Shown: positions 38,763 through 48,456, counted from the first letter of the stretch. The stretch: 64,000 nt of DNA from Enterococcus innesii (GCA_018982785.1 JAHHEN010000005.1:124001-188000), one strand, 5' to 3'. Made by a program: numbers and translations. Notes: generated by a model not told the origin, from the sequence alone.

Positions 38763-38850
38763 ACCATTTCAAATAATACCAGAAAGCTGTCGCCAGCTTA
38801 CTTACTGTTGATATTATCGCAGCTTGCGCCACCGGTTACTCCCCTAAGGA
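38752..38850 (-). promoter_or_regulatory. yybP-ykoY (manganese) riboswitch aptamer
   Basis: Minus strand reads CCTTAGGGGAGTAAC at its 5' end (38849 downward) and GAGACCTAAG at its 3' end (to 38753). CTTAGG pairs with CCTAAG to close helix P1, and the GGGGAGTA element is the hallmark of this family. Internal helices are suggested by GCGCAAGCTGCG and by AAGCTGGCGACAGCTT, with a GATAATATC/GGTATTATT pairing between them. The class binds Mn2+ and switches on Mn exporters. Binding of Mn would sequester GACCTAAG and prevent the downstream terminator, giving an ON switch. The rest of the 336-base gap up to 39012 holds the nitroreductase promoter. Confidence 0.85.
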
Positions 38851-39011
38851 ATAATAATAAGAATGTATCATTATCATAACGGAAACTGTTGTGCTTGGCA
38901 ACTATAAAACATCAATTTGAAAATTTTTTGAAAACATTCTTTTTGTTCCCATTCCTTTTTTTCTGTTACACTAAGGAAGAAAGAAATTTGTACGTTACAG
39001 GAGGAAAAACG

Positions 39012-39755
39012 ATGGATCTTTTTGATACTTTTACCCACCACAGCTCTGTCAGAGATTTTCAACCCCGGCCACTATCAAAGGAACTCAAGCAAAAACTAGT
39101 AACGGTTGCCCAGAGCGGTTCCAGCTCGAATTTTGTTCAAGCCTATTCGATCATTGAGGTCAGTGATCCTGAAAAACTGGCTGCCATCGAAAAAATTGCC
39201 GGTGCCCCAAATTACATCACTCGAACGGGGGTCTTCTATCTTTTTGTCGCCGACTTACATAAGCATCAGCAGCTGCTGACCCAAGCAGGATTGCCGGATA
39301 CCCACTTAACCACGATGGAACCATTTATTGTATCAGTCGTTGATACGACCATCGCTGCCCAAAATATGGTAGCTTACGCTGAAGCGCAAGACTTAGGAAT
39401 TTGCTACATCGGCGGCATCCGCAATGATTTGCCTCGTATCGCAGAACTTGTCGGCTTACCAAAATTGACGTTTCCTTTATTCGGTTTAACGATCGGCTAT
39501 CCGCAACACAGAAATGAGCCGAAAGTCCGCTTGCCCCAAGAAGCGATCGTAAGTGTCGATCAGTATCAACCCCTGACGCAGGAGCAAACAGCCCAGTACA
39601 ACCAAACGACAGAAGCCTATTATGCACAACGCAGCAGCAATCAACAGCAAACCAACTGGCAAACGAAAATGACGGAATTTTTCCGTGAACCACGACGTCC
39701 AGATGTCGCTGCCTTTATGAAGCAACAAGGCTTCTCAGACTACTTCGGCGAATGA
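39012..39755 (+). CDS. NfsA-type NADPH:flavin/nitro reductase
   Basis: FMN-dependent oxidoreductase of 247 residues that reduces nitro compounds, quinones or chromate in the cytoplasm. The N-terminal HHSSVRDFQPRPLS motif binds FMN phosphate; GSSSNFVQAYSII near residue 38 and LGICYIGGIRND near 130 are typical of the NfsA/FRP group, and the C-terminal Arg-rich WQTKMTEFF region fits NADPH binding. The start at 39012 has AGGAGG seven bases upstream; the longer frame is unsupported. A promoter with -10 TACACT precedes it. It is a single-gene unit ending in a clear terminator. Confidence 0.9.
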   Translation: MDLFDTFTHHSSVRDFQPRPLSKELKQKLVTVAQSGSSSNFVQAYSIIEVSDPEKLAAIEKIAGAPNYITRTGVFYLFVADLHKHQQLLTQAGLPDTHLTTMEPFIVSVVDTTIAAQNMVAYAEAQDLGICYIGGIRNDLPRIAELVGLPKLTFPLFGLTIGYPQHRNEPKVRLPQEAIVSVDQYQPLTQEQTAQYNQTTEAYYAQRSSNQQQTNWQTKMTEFFREPRRPDVAAFMKQQGFSDYFGE

Positions 39756-39780
39756 GGACACTAAACACCACGGGAAAATA

Positions 39781-39823
39781 AAAAGCGATCACTGGCAAGA
39801 AATCTTGTCAGGATCGTTTTTTT
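39781..39823 (+). terminator. Terminator of the nitroreductase gene
   Basis: Hairpin with CTGGCAAG / CTTGTCAG and outer GATC / GATC pairing, followed by a T-run from 39817. Confidence 0.8.
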
Positions 39824-39873
39824 CTTAGTGTAAAAATCAGGTTCAGGCGGCTCTTGTATTTTTGCCATGCTAA

Positions 39874-40212
39874 TTAACGTGCGGATTCGTTGACGGCAAC
39901 TGCTTGCTCACATTTTTCCATTAATTCTACGAATACTTTATCTAACAATGCTGCATTTTCGGAGGTTCGCTGACTGATTTGCGTCATAGGCTGCGCCGCA
40001 AGATCCAGCAAATAAGTGGGGATTGCTTCTTTTTCAGCAAAAGTGCCCTTGATCAGCGGCTGGTAGACAGACTCGCCACAAGGTCCGGTTTTGATAAAGG
40101 CTAGTTCGAACTGCGCGTTCCCTGACAAGCGCAACCGATAGTACCCTTCTTTGGTCAGCAATTTTTCATCGGTAAAGCGTGCCTGTAATCGTGCAAAGTG
40201 TTCGTAATCCAT
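39874..40212 (-). CDS. Hypothetical cytoplasmic protein, 112 residues
   Basis: I do not recognise this gene. It encodes a soluble, slightly acidic protein beginning MDYEHFARLQARFTDEK, without signal peptide or membrane segment and with a mixed helix/strand composition. A reasonable ribosome site (AAAAGGAG) lies just upstream of the ATG, and codon use resembles the neighbours. A TGC-extended -10 (TACACT) is visible upstream on the minus strand. It diverges from the LexA-controlled small gene at 40373 and could share its regulation, though the LexA box sits nearer the other gene. Confidence 0.6.
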   Translation of the reverse strand: MDYEHFARLQARFTDEKLLTKEGYYRLRLSGNAQFELAFIKTGPCGESVYQPLIKGTFAEKEAIPTYLLDLAAQPMTQISQRTSENAALLDKVFVELMEKCEQAVAVNESAR

Positions 40213-40324
40213 GGTATCTGCTCCTTTTTGATTCCTTCTTTTCTCTAGTGTAGCAAATTTCTTGTTAGCAAAATATCTTTTTCATAGAGAACGCCCCCTT
40301 TTTCCTCGTTTGGTGATTTTTCAC

Positions 40325-40353
40325 TTTACAAACAGAACAAACGTTCGTATAAT
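40325..40353 (+). promoter_or_regulatory. Sigma-A promoter with LexA (SOS) box in the spacer
   Basis: -35 TTTACA (40325-40330), 17-base spacer, consensus -10 TATAAT (40348-40353). The spacer contains GAACAAACGTTC (40335-40346), matching the Gram-positive LexA/DinR core GAAC-N4-GTTC exactly, and 12 of 14 positions of CGAACRNRYGTTYC. A repressor bound there would fully occlude RNA polymerase. Confidence 0.75.
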
Positions 40354-40372
40354 TCAAGTGAGGTGAATGCGT

Positions 40373-40681
40373 ATGCCTGCTGCAAAAATCGCTTATGCAA
40401 AACAAGAAACCTATGCATTTGAAAAACACTATTATGAATTGGTAAACTTTCCCACACCAGTGGCGCTTTTGTTTGATGAATTCGCACTGACGATGGAGCG
40501 CAATCAAAAATCGTATATTGCGATCCCCGCGCGCTATTCCGTCTTAAAGGTTCCACTCGTCTTTGTTTTTCGACTAGAGACTAAGGAGGCGCCTGTTTAT
40601 TATTATGAGCACGTACTCGCTGAAAATAAGATCATTCGCCGCTACAACCCCGAGCGTAACTATTTACCCGGCGGAAGATAG
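40373..40681 (+). CDS. Small protein of unknown function, probably SOS-induced
   Basis: About 102 residues, not recognised. The second ATG (40373, MPAAKIAYAKQET) is preferred because GAGGTG lies eight bases before it, against one base for the first. It is basic at the C terminus (IIRRYNPERNY) and has a hydrophobic core strand (LKVPLVFVFRLE) but no clear membrane helix or known motif. The promoter is a near-consensus sigma-A promoter with a LexA box, so expression after DNA damage is predicted. It stands as a single gene. It is not a YolD-like or UmuD-like protein by eye. Confidence 0.65.
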   Translation: MPAAKIAYAKQETYAFEKHYYELVNFPTPVALLFDEFALTMERNQKSYIAIPARYSVLKVPLVFVFRLETKEAPVYYYEHVLAENKIIRRYNPERNYLPGGR

Positions 40682-40757
40682 ACCAATGGTTCGATACGTT
40701 TGCTGAGATAAGCGGATACTCTCTCCTGATGTAAATCATGGGTAACAGTTCGAATGT

Positions 40758-40786
40758 TTGTCACCAAAACAAAACCCTTCTATACT
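40758..40786 (+). promoter_or_regulatory. Promoter of the glycine-zipper protein gene
   Basis: -35 TTGTCA (40758-40763), 17-base spacer, -10 TATACT (40781-40786). Confidence 0.7.
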
Positions 40787-40808
40787 AAAAAGAAAGGGGT
40801 TTTTCACA

Positions 40809-41015
40809 ATGACGAAAAAACCGCCGCAAATGTCTGAAGAAAAGGAAGCCGCTTCTAACAATATGGGATTGGGAATCGGTGTCGGAATGGCCTTAGGTGC
40901 TGCATTTGGGATGCTGTTTTTTGACAACCTGGCATTAGGCATGGGTTTAGGCATCGCACTAGGTGTAGCGATCGGTACCGGTATGGATCAAAAAAGCAGC
41001 AAAGACCAGAAATAG
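40809..41015 (+). CDS. Small glycine-zipper membrane protein
   Basis: 68-residue protein from ATG 40809, with AAAGGGG at a workable distance; a longer frame starting inside the promoter is not credible. A charged N-terminal segment (MTKKPPQMSEEKEA) is followed by two hydrophobic stretches very rich in Gly and Ala (GLGIGVGMALGAAFGMLFF and LGMGLGIALGVAIGTGM), with GxxxG spacing that favours tight helix packing. The end is charged (DQKSSKDQK). Function unknown; such proteins are often stress- or membrane-associated. It has its own promoter and terminator. Confidence 0.65.
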   Translation: MTKKPPQMSEEKEAASNNMGLGIGVGMALGAAFGMLFFDNLALGMGLGIALGVAIGTGMDQKSSKDQK

Positions 41016-41066
41016 TCGTAGCAAAGAGCTGTGCTTATCTGTCACAGCTTGCTGTCCAGTAAATAA

Positions 41067-41115
41067 CAAAAAAGCCTAGGTTCTGCACTTGTTGTACAGG
41101 ACCAAGGCTTTTTTG
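41067..41115. terminator. Bidirectional terminator
   Basis: AAAAGCCT(A)GGTTCTG pairs with CAGGACCAAGGCTTTT, with A- and T-runs on the outer sides; between the glycine-zipper gene and the converging 98-residue gene. Confidence 0.82.
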
Positions 41116-41158
41116 CTACTTCGAGCAATATTCTCGAAAGCAGCTGCTTCACAGTTGG

Positions 41159-41455
41159 TTACAGCAGATTTCTTTTCGCCATTTCCGCGCGATACAGTTC
41201 ATAAATCGCATCACTTTGCTTTGCATGGCTGCGGTAAAAGAGCCCATAAGAGAAAATCGCTTGGAAATTGCTTCCTTGATTTGCTCGTGCTACAGCGTGG
41301 TACAAATTCGCCAACTGCTGATCAGACATCTTCCCACTTTTGATTCGTTTGGTAACTGCTTTTTGGGAAAGGGTAAATAAAATTGTCGTAAATACTTGAT
41401 AAACCACCCAAATCGCCAGAATAACCAAAATAAATTTCACCAAATCAGGCATCAC
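41159..41455 (-). CDS. Hypothetical single-pass membrane protein, 98 residues
   Basis: Not recognised. One N-terminal membrane helix (LVKFILVILAIWVVYQVFTT region, residues 5-28) precedes a basic then mixed soluble tail with several Ala/Gln-rich helical stretches. The start is GTG 41455 (or the following ATG), seven bases after AAGGAG. It is a single-gene unit ending near a strong terminator. Its orientation would leave the tail in the cytoplasm under the positive-inside rule. Confidence 0.6.
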   Translation of the reverse strand: MMPDLVKFILVILAIWVVYQVFTTILFTLSQKAVTKRIKSGKMSDQQLANLYHAVARANQGSNFQAIFSYGLFYRSHAKQSDAIYELYRAEMAKRNLL

Positions 41456-41544
41456 TTTTCAACTCCTTACAAAAAGTAAATCATTCAGATGATTTGATGT
41501 CAATAATAAAATAACCCAACGAAAATAAAATATTTATTTCCCAA

Positions 41545-41597
41545 AGTAATAAAATAGCAGTACGACAATGATTGAAACAATCAGTCGTACTGCTATT
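41545..41597 (-). terminator. Terminator of pepV
   Basis: Long hairpin: outer arms ATAGCAGTACGAC / GTCGTACTGCTAT and inner TGATTG / CAATCA around an AAA loop. On the minus strand it is followed by TATTTTATT, placing it about 75 bases after the pepV stop. Confidence 0.75.
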
Positions 41598-41673
41598 CCT
41601 TTATTACCTCTATTCATCTAAGTATTAATAAATCGACTCAGCTAAAAAAAGAATAGACGGTATCAATGTCTCT

Positions 41674-43098
41674 TTATTTCGCCAAACGGTAGATAGCATC
41701 TGCATAGATCACCGCTGCGTTGAATAGGTCATCCAAGCTCATGAATTCATTGGCTTGGTGCATGGTGTCAACATAGCCAGGGAACATTGCACCATAGGCA
41801 ACGCCGCGTTTCAATAGACGGCCGTATGTGCCGCCGCCGATGATTTGTTCAAAGCCTTTTTCGCCAGTGTGTTCTTCATAAACCGCCAATAAAGTTTCTA
41901 CCAATGGATCATCTGCTGGTACGTAGTGAGGTTCCATGTTGCGGTCATTGCGGGTAACGGTGGCCCCTTCCATACCGACGGTGCGTTCCACACCGATTTC
42001 AAGTCCTTCCGCAGTTACCCCTTTAGGATAACGGAAGTTCAATGCGATAAAGTTGTCTGCTTGCGTTCCTGCTTGGTTCGCTTTAAAAGCAAACAAGCCA
42101 GCATTCATAGTCAATTTACCCATTTTTTCGTCTTCGTACGCCACACCTAATTTTTCACCGTAGAAATCTTCATGGACATAGGCTGCTGCTGCATGGATGA
42201 ATTGTTTTGCGCCGCCGCCAAAGGCATAGTTATCTAAGAAGACTGCTAAGAAGGTCCCTGCATTGATTCCTGATTGTGGGCTGGCACCATGGGCACCTTT
42301 ACCGACTAATTCAATCGTCACTTGTTCATTTTCTGTTTCAATCGTGCCCGTCACTGGATTGGCTTCAACGTAATCGAAAAAGGCTTTTTCGATCGCTAAT
42401 GCTTCTTCTGTTGATGGAGCAATGAAGCTTGCTGTTGCCGTTCCTGGTACCATATTTTCCCGCAAGCCAGCAGTAAAGCTTTGTAGCGTGAAGTCTCCTT
42501 CATTGTTGCCTTGGAAATGGATCCCTAATGTCACATTTCCTTTTTCTCCATTGATGATTGGGAAATTGGCATCTGGTGAGAAGCCAAAATCAGGCTTTTC
42601 TTCATGCTCAAAGTAGTAATCCATATCTGCCCAGCCGCTTTCTTCATCAGAACCAACGACAAAACGGATTTTTTTCGATAATGGCAAGCCCAATTCTTTG
42701 ATGATCTTCATCCCATAATAGGCAGCCATTGAAGGACCTTTATCATCAGAAGAACCACGAGCATAGATTTTGTTGTCATTGATGACTGGATCATAAGGAT
42801 CGGTTGACCAGCCGTCACCTGCAGGAACAACATCCATGTGGCCGAAGATCCCTAATGTTTCGTCTCCTTCACCAAATTCGATGTGACCAGCGTAGTTATC
42901 GACGTTTTTGACTGTGAAGCCATCACGTTCGCCATAAGCTAGCATGTGTAGCAACGCATCACGAGGTCCGGGACCAAATGGTGCATCCGCAGTCGCTTTA
43001 TCATCTTCTCTTTCACTTTTCACTTTCAATAGATCAATCAAGTCGTTCAGCAAATCGTCTTTGCGGGCTTCGACCTCTTTTTTCCAATCGATTGTCAT
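41674..43098 (-). CDS. pepV: Dipeptidase PepV (M20 family)
   Basis: Zinc-dependent cytoplasmic dipeptidase of 474 residues that releases amino acids from dipeptides, a housekeeping enzyme of lactic acid bacteria and relatives. Metal ligands and catalytic residues are visible: IFGHMDVVPAGDGW (His and Asp, near residue 88), ARGSSDDKGPSMAAYYG (bridging Asp), VVGSDEESGWADM (catalytic Glu and ligand Glu, near 155) and the final ligand His near the C terminus in DTMHQANEF. Length and motifs match PepV well. It has its own terminator; no operon partners. Confidence 0.95.
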   Translation of the reverse strand: MTIDWKKEVEARKDDLLNDLIDLLKVKSEREDDKATADAPFGPGPRDALLHMLAYGERDGFTVKNVDNYAGHIEFGEGDETLGIFGHMDVVPAGDGWSTDPYDPVINDNKIYARGSSDDKGPSMAAYYGMKIIKELGLPLSKKIRFVVGSDEESGWADMDYYFEHEEKPDFGFSPDANFPIINGEKGNVTLGIHFQGNNEGDFTLQSFTAGLRENMVPGTATASFIAPSTEEALAIEKAFFDYVEANPVTGTIETENEQVTIELVGKGAHGASPQSGINAGTFLAVFLDNYAFGGGAKQFIHAAAAYVHEDFYGEKLGVAYEDEKMGKLTMNAGLFAFKANQAGTQADNFIALNFRYPKGVTAEGLEIGVERTVGMEGATVTRNDRNMEPHYVPADDPLVETLLAVYEEHTGEKGFEQIIGGGTYGRLLKRGVAYGAMFPGYVDTMHQANEFMSLDDLFNAAVIYADAIYRLAK

Positions 43099-43257
43099 AG
43101 TGTTCCCTCCATTTCTGTTCTCGCTATTTATGATAACACTCTTAAACCAAAAAAGGAAAAAAAATTGCGCCTTTTTCCATGGGTCTTTTCTATGAAATTT
43201 CTAGGAAACAGGTATAATAAATATAACTCGATTTTGATTAACGAAAGGAGTCATTGC

Positions 43258-44094
43258 ATGGAGCAACTTGATTCTGCGATTTTATCCAAAGTGATCCAAC
43301 AGCGCCCGACAAAAAGCCACAAAGGTACCTTTGGCCGGGCCGTTTTAGTAGGGGGCAACCGCCAATTCGGTGGGGCGATCTTAATGGCTGCGCAAGCCTG
43401 TGTGTATGGGGGAACTGGTTTGACCACCGTGATCTCCGATGGTGTCAACCGAACCGCCCTGCACGCTCGCTTGCCTGAAGCGATGTTTGTCGATTGGCAA
43501 CAAACAGAACTGATCGATACGGTCACCGAATCGGCGGACGTCCTACTGATTGGTCCTGGATTAGGCGAAGGAAAAAGCAATTTTGATCTGCTGCAGCGGA
43601 TCGTTTCTGCCCAAAAAGAACACCAATGGTTGGTGATCGATGGTTCGGCGATCAATTTGGCTGCCAAATATCCGCTGATCATCCCCTTTCCTGAACAAGT
43701 CGTCTTCACGCCGCATCAAATGGAATGGCAACGGCTCAGCGGACTGGCAATTGCCGATCAGACAGAAGAAAACAACCAACAAGCCCAACAAAAACTCGGA
43801 AGTCTGGTGGTCTTAAAAAGCCATCGCACGCAAATTTACGGCAGCAGCATCGCCCAAAATCCCCTCGGAACACCCGCAATGGCGACTGGCGGCATGGGGG
43901 ATACGCTGGCAGGCATGATCACCAGCTTTTTGGCACAGTTTGAAAAAACAGAGGAAACGATCCACGCGGCTGTCTATCTCCATAGCCTGATTGGCGAAGC
44001 ATTGGCAAAAGAATACTATGTCGTGTTGCCGACACAAATCAGTGCCGCATTGCCTCAATGGATGAAAAAGTACCAAGCATCCGATCCAGAATGA
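43258..44094 (+). CDS. nnrD: ADP-dependent NAD(P)H-hydrate dehydratase
   Basis: Metabolite-repair enzyme of 278 residues that dehydrates hydrated NAD(P)H using ADP. It has the YjeF C-terminal (ribokinase-like) fold with KGTFGRAVLVGG near residue 22, GPGLGEG near 105, FTPHQMEW near 155 and the catalytic/anion-hole motif ATGGMGDTLAGMI near 215. Start 43258, seven bases behind AAAGGAG; the longer frame overlaps the promoter. As in many Firmicutes the epimerase half is not fused. Confidence 0.93.
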   Translation: MEQLDSAILSKVIQQRPTKSHKGTFGRAVLVGGNRQFGGAILMAAQACVYGGTGLTTVISDGVNRTALHARLPEAMFVDWQQTELIDTVTESADVLLIGPGLGEGKSNFDLLQRIVSAQKEHQWLVIDGSAINLAAKYPLIIPFPEQVVFTPHQMEWQRLSGLAIADQTEENNQQAQQKLGSLVVLKSHRTQIYGSSIAQNPLGTPAMATGGMGDTLAGMITSFLAQFEKTEETIHAAVYLHSLIGEALAKEYYVVLPTQISAALPQWMKKYQASDPE

Positions 44095-44113
44095 TTTCTG
44101 ATAAACCATTCAT

Positions 44114-44158
44114 CAAAAAAACGTCCCTTTCTGTGTTTGTCGAAAGGGACGTTTTTTC
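44114..44158. terminator. Bidirectional terminator between nnrD and GH42
   Basis: Perfect stem AACGTCCCTTTC / GAAAGGGACGTT with A- and T-runs; serves both converging units. Confidence 0.88.
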
Positions 44159-44168
44159 CAATGGTCAG

Positions 44169-46221
44169 CTAATTGTTAAAATAAACCACTCGCACTTCAT
44201 ACGGCGCCAAGGTTACTGTTGGAGGGACTGCTTGATTGGTCTCTAAATCAACGACTTCTTTGATCAAGTCCAATGTCTGCTCTTTCTCAGAAAAATTCAT
44301 GATGAAAAAGTACGTTCGTTCTGGGCTGATCCTGCCTTGGATCGAGACTTCAGGGTTGGCATGCGCGATCCTTTCCTCTGCCAAAGACAACTCACGGACC
44401 AAAGAGGCATAAAACTGTTCGAAAAAGTCATAGTTAGTGCGAGCTGCCAGATAATAGGCGGTGCCGGCACCAAAGGCATTTTTGGTGATCGCAGGGGTCC
44501 CTTGGTAAAAATCCGCTTGATACTCCCCTAGCACCTCCGCTGTTTCGGCTTCGATGATTGCAGAATAGTCCCGTGTTTCAAAGGGCTGTCCTTGAAAAAC
44601 CACTTGATTGTGTTCAGTGTCAAAAAGAGTTTCCAGCTCCAGCACGTTGATGCCTAATAACCCTCGCAACGGCTGTGGCAATCCCCCCAGATACAACAGG
44701 TCGGTTTCATTGACCATGCCGCTAAAGTAACTGGAAATCAAGGTACCACCAGCTTCCGTGTACTGGCAAAGTTTTGCCATCGTCTCTGCTGTCATCAAGT
44801 AAAGCATCGGAGCGATCACCAACTGATAGTCAGAAAAATCTTGCTCTGGGGTCAAAATATCGACCGCGATGTCTTGTTCCCAGAAATAACGATAATGCTC
44901 CTGCAACGTTTGGGGATACCGTCGTGTTGGTCGCCCAAACCCGCCACCTCGCTTCAATGCCCAGTTGCTTTCCCAATCAAAAAGAATCGCCACTGCTTTT
45001 TTTCTGGTGGTTCCTTGAATCTCTTTGATTTTTTCCAAGCGCTTGCCGTAAGCCGCAACTTCTTTGAAGACCCGATTCTCCGTGGAATCATCATGTCCCA
45101 CGACTGCCCCATGGAATTTTTCTGAATTGCCACGGGATTGGCGCCATTGAAAATACAAGGTACTATCTGAGCCATGGGCGATCTGTTGCATGGCACTCAA
45201 CTGATGGACACCAGGCTTTTTCGCTTTATTGAAGGAATGCCAGTTAACAAAACTCGGCGTGCATTCCATCACTAAAAAGGGCTGTTTCTTCAATGACCAG
45301 TACTGGTCATGCACATAGGCGGATTTCATCGCTGTCGCTGCCAAGGATTCAAAGTTGTTGTTCCAATCAGGGTAACTATCCCAGCTAACGATGTCCACAT
45401 GACGAGCAAACTTGCTGTAGTCAATGCCTTCTAAAGGAATAAAATCTTGGGTAGCATGTCCTTCCGCCATAAAATTCGTCGTCACAGGAATGTCCGGGGT
45501 CAGCTGACGGATCAGCGCACATTCATGCAAATAAAAATCGATCGTCCTATCTGTGACAAATCGTTTCCAATCAAGATCCATGCCATGCACTTTGTGTTCC
45601 CCTAAAGGTGAAGGCGGTAAAACCTGCGACCAATCAGAGTACGTACCACTCCAAAAAGAAGTCCACCAGGCATGATTCAACGTGGCTAAATCACCATATT
45701 TTTTGCAGCCAGCTGCGCCAGTTTTCCTGACAATAGGAGCAAAAGCATTCCCCAGAGTACTCATTGGAAATATGCCACACGGCTAATGCCGGATGCTTGC
45801 CGTAACGTTTTGCCAACTGCTGATTGATTTGCGTCACCTTTTCCCGATAGATCGGTGAAGAGTAACAGTGATTGTGGCGAAACCCATGGGTATGTTTTTG
45901 CCCTTGGGCGTTTGTCCGATTGACTTCAGGATACTTTTGGCTCAGCCATTGAGGCCGACCACCGCTAGGAGTGGCCAAAATGACTTTGCCGCCGATGCCA
46001 TGGATCTGATCAAACACACGATCCAACCAGTCAAACTGATAAACGCCTTCTTGCGGCTCTAAGGCACTCCAAGCAAACACCCCTAATGTGACGGTGTTGA
46101 CATGGGCTTGCTGCATATAAGCAAGATCCTTTTGCAAGATTTCTGGATAAGCCAGCCATTGATCGGGGTTGTAATCCCCGCCATGCATAAACTGCTGATC
46201 AAACAATTGATTGCCCATCAT
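44169..46221 (-). CDS. GH42 beta-galactosidase, frameshifted
   Basis: Intracellular beta-galactosidase, about 684 residues after repair, standard for GH42. The N-terminal GGDYNPDQW opening, the Cys set ECFCSYC (structural zinc), acid/base Glu in HISNEYSG (near residue 155) and nucleophile Glu in LVMECTPSFVNW (near 310) are all present; the C-terminal trimerisation and beta domains follow. The frame breaks at the T6 run 45699-45704: SWLQK should continue KYGDLATLNHAWW, one base missing. Last gene of the galactoside operon, overlapping GH36 by four bases. GH42 enzymes act on unphosphorylated galacto-oligosaccharides. Confidence 0.9.
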
Positions 46222-48454
46222 TCTACTCCTTTTTTGGCTTGTAACTGGTAGACAAATGATTGAAAATCGCCAGTGACTTGCGCCGTTCCATGGTTGACGG
46301 CATTAAACTGATAGGGTTTACGCAACCCTAATTGCCTTAACAACTGACCAGAGACGGGTTCGCCATTGACCTGATACACCTGTTGGCCATCGAGAAAGGC
46401 TACGGGCAAAAAGTCTTCCGCCGTCGGATTGGCTTGTGCCAACACGCGAAAGAAAGCAATCAATGCTTCTTTGTTTTGCGGATCATACACCGCCCAAGTT
46501 TTTTCATTGCCATGGTCCAACTGCTGCAGCTGGTAAAAAGTGCCAAAGGTCAGCAATTGCCGCTGTTTTTTATAAAAGACGATTTGGGATTTGATTGCCT
46601 GCTTTTCAGCGTCAGACAAATGAAAGAGATCGAGTTCATACCCCAAAGGCCCAAACATTGCAACGGTTTGCCGAAAGTCTAAAGACGTTGCCCGACCGAC
46701 TTGGTGGTTTGGTGCCGCCGACACGTGATTGCTGAAGGAGGACAACGGATACCCTAGCAACGTTCCGCTTTGGATCGCTAAACGTTCCACTGCATCACTA
46801 TCATCACTAGGCCAAATCTGCGGACTGTAAAACAAGATCCCCAAATCGTATCTCCCCCGCCGCCAGCACAGCCTTCGATCAAAAGGGTCGGAAACGCCGC
46901 TAAGATTTTTTCATATAAGCGATAAAGACCTAAAATATAGCGATGATAAAACTCCGTCTGAGAAATTCCCTGTTCCGCTAAGTAAGGAGAGTAGGCTTCC
47001 GTGATATTACGGTTCATATCCCATTTGATGTAATCCAGCTTGGTTTCAAGGATCACTTTTTGCATCGCTTCGAAAATTGCCTCAACCACTGCTGGATTGG
47101 CAAAATCCAACACGTATTGTCCGCGCCCCACAGAGATCCGCTCATAAGGATGCTTGACTACCCACTCAGGATGCTCTTGGTACAACTGACTATCTGGCGA
47201 AACCATTTCCGGTTCAAACCAAATCCCCAGTTGCAGCTGCATGGCATGAATTTTCTCAGCAAAAGAGCCGATTCCTTTTGGAAATTTGGCAGGGTCCGCC
47301 ACCCAATCGCCTAATGAACTGCGATCATCGTTGCGTTTCCCAAACCAACCATCATCCAGCACAAAGCACTCCATCCCTAGCGCCTTGCTTTCTTGGGCTA
47401 AGGTCAACAGCTTCTCTTCATTAAAATCAAAATAAGTCGCTTCCCAGTTATTAAAGACGATCGGCCGCTGCCGCTTTTGCCAATAAGGAGCAATCACATG
47501 CTTTTCGATAAATTGGGCGGATTCTTGACTCAAACCATTCAGGCCAGCAGCGGTGAAGGTGAAGAGACATTCCGGCGCTTCAAAGGTTTCTCCTTGTGAA
47601 AGCTGCCAGCTGAAATGTTCAGGATGTATCCCCAACATCAATCGAACGTTGTCCCATTCATCCATTTCTGCTTGCGCCAAAAAGTTACCAGAATAAATCA
47701 GGTTGGCACCGTAGACGTGACCAGTGTCATTGGTGGCTTGCTGTTCTTTTAAGGCGACAAAAGGATTGTGCTGATGACCAGACGCTCCTTTTAACGAGCC
47801 AACACTGATCGTCCCTTGGGTCAAAGGGACCGTCTTGATATGCCGTTCTTTCAGCCAGGCGCCTGAAAGATGCAGCAGTTCAAAATCGCGATTTTTCAGC
47901 TCCAAGACACCACTCAAAAAGCGCTGGATGGTTCTAGGCTTGCTCCCCGTATTGGTCAGTGTTTGCTGCCGCGTGATGGTACCTGATCCTTTGAAGATCG
48001 TATAGGTGATCGCCAGTTCCAGCTGCCGCTCTTGATCTACCAATTCAAAGACGATGCTTTGGCTTTCATCGGCAGCCGCGAAGCTGGCGGGTTGCGCCAG
48101 CTTTCGTTCTTTGCCCTCAAAACAGTGAAAAGCCACAAGTTTAAAATCCACATAAAGAGGGGTTTCTTCCTCAAAAACCGACACTGCCCCTTCTCGAAAA
48201 TCAGAAGTCCCATACGTTGGCAATTCTTGAAAACGGTCCGCCAAGGTAAAAAGATTGTCTGCTTCAAAAAATTTGACGGTTCCTGCCGATTTATTCTCTT
48301 TTTTCTCAAGGTACGCTTGATCAAATGGCGCCAGTGTGCCTAGCGATGGCCCAAAATAGACATGACCCAGTTGCTGATTTGGTAACACATTGATGATATA
48401 ACTGATTTTTTCATTGTATAAGTGAAAGAGTTGTTCGTTTCTAATTTCTATCAT
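46218..48454 (-). CDS. GH36 alpha-galactosidase, frameshifted
   Basis: Alpha-galactosidase, about 745 residues, acting on melibiose/raffinose-type sugars in the cytoplasm. An N-terminal beta domain (to about 330) precedes the barrel with FVLDDGWFGKRNDD, nucleophile Asp in YIKWDMNRNI (near residue 480) and acid/base Asp in WPSDDSDAVER (near 550). The frame breaks at the C5 run 46854-46858: EGCAGGGG should continue RYDLGILFYSPQIW. One missing G explains it. It lies three bases after the DUF3284 gene and overlaps GH42, so the order is EIIC-DUF3284-GH36-GH42. Confidence 0.92.
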
Positions 48455-48456
48455 TG

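Noticed and set aside
40265-40507. 80-residue Cys-rich ORF on the minus strand
   Set aside because: It runs antisense through the LexA-controlled promoter and the start of the 40373 gene, has no ribosome site and matches nothing I know.
45699-45704. Programmed frameshifting in GH42 and the other split genes
   Set aside because: No conserved slippery heptamer with a downstream pseudoknot is common to the sites, and the genes are ordinary metabolic enzymes; sequencing error explains all of them.
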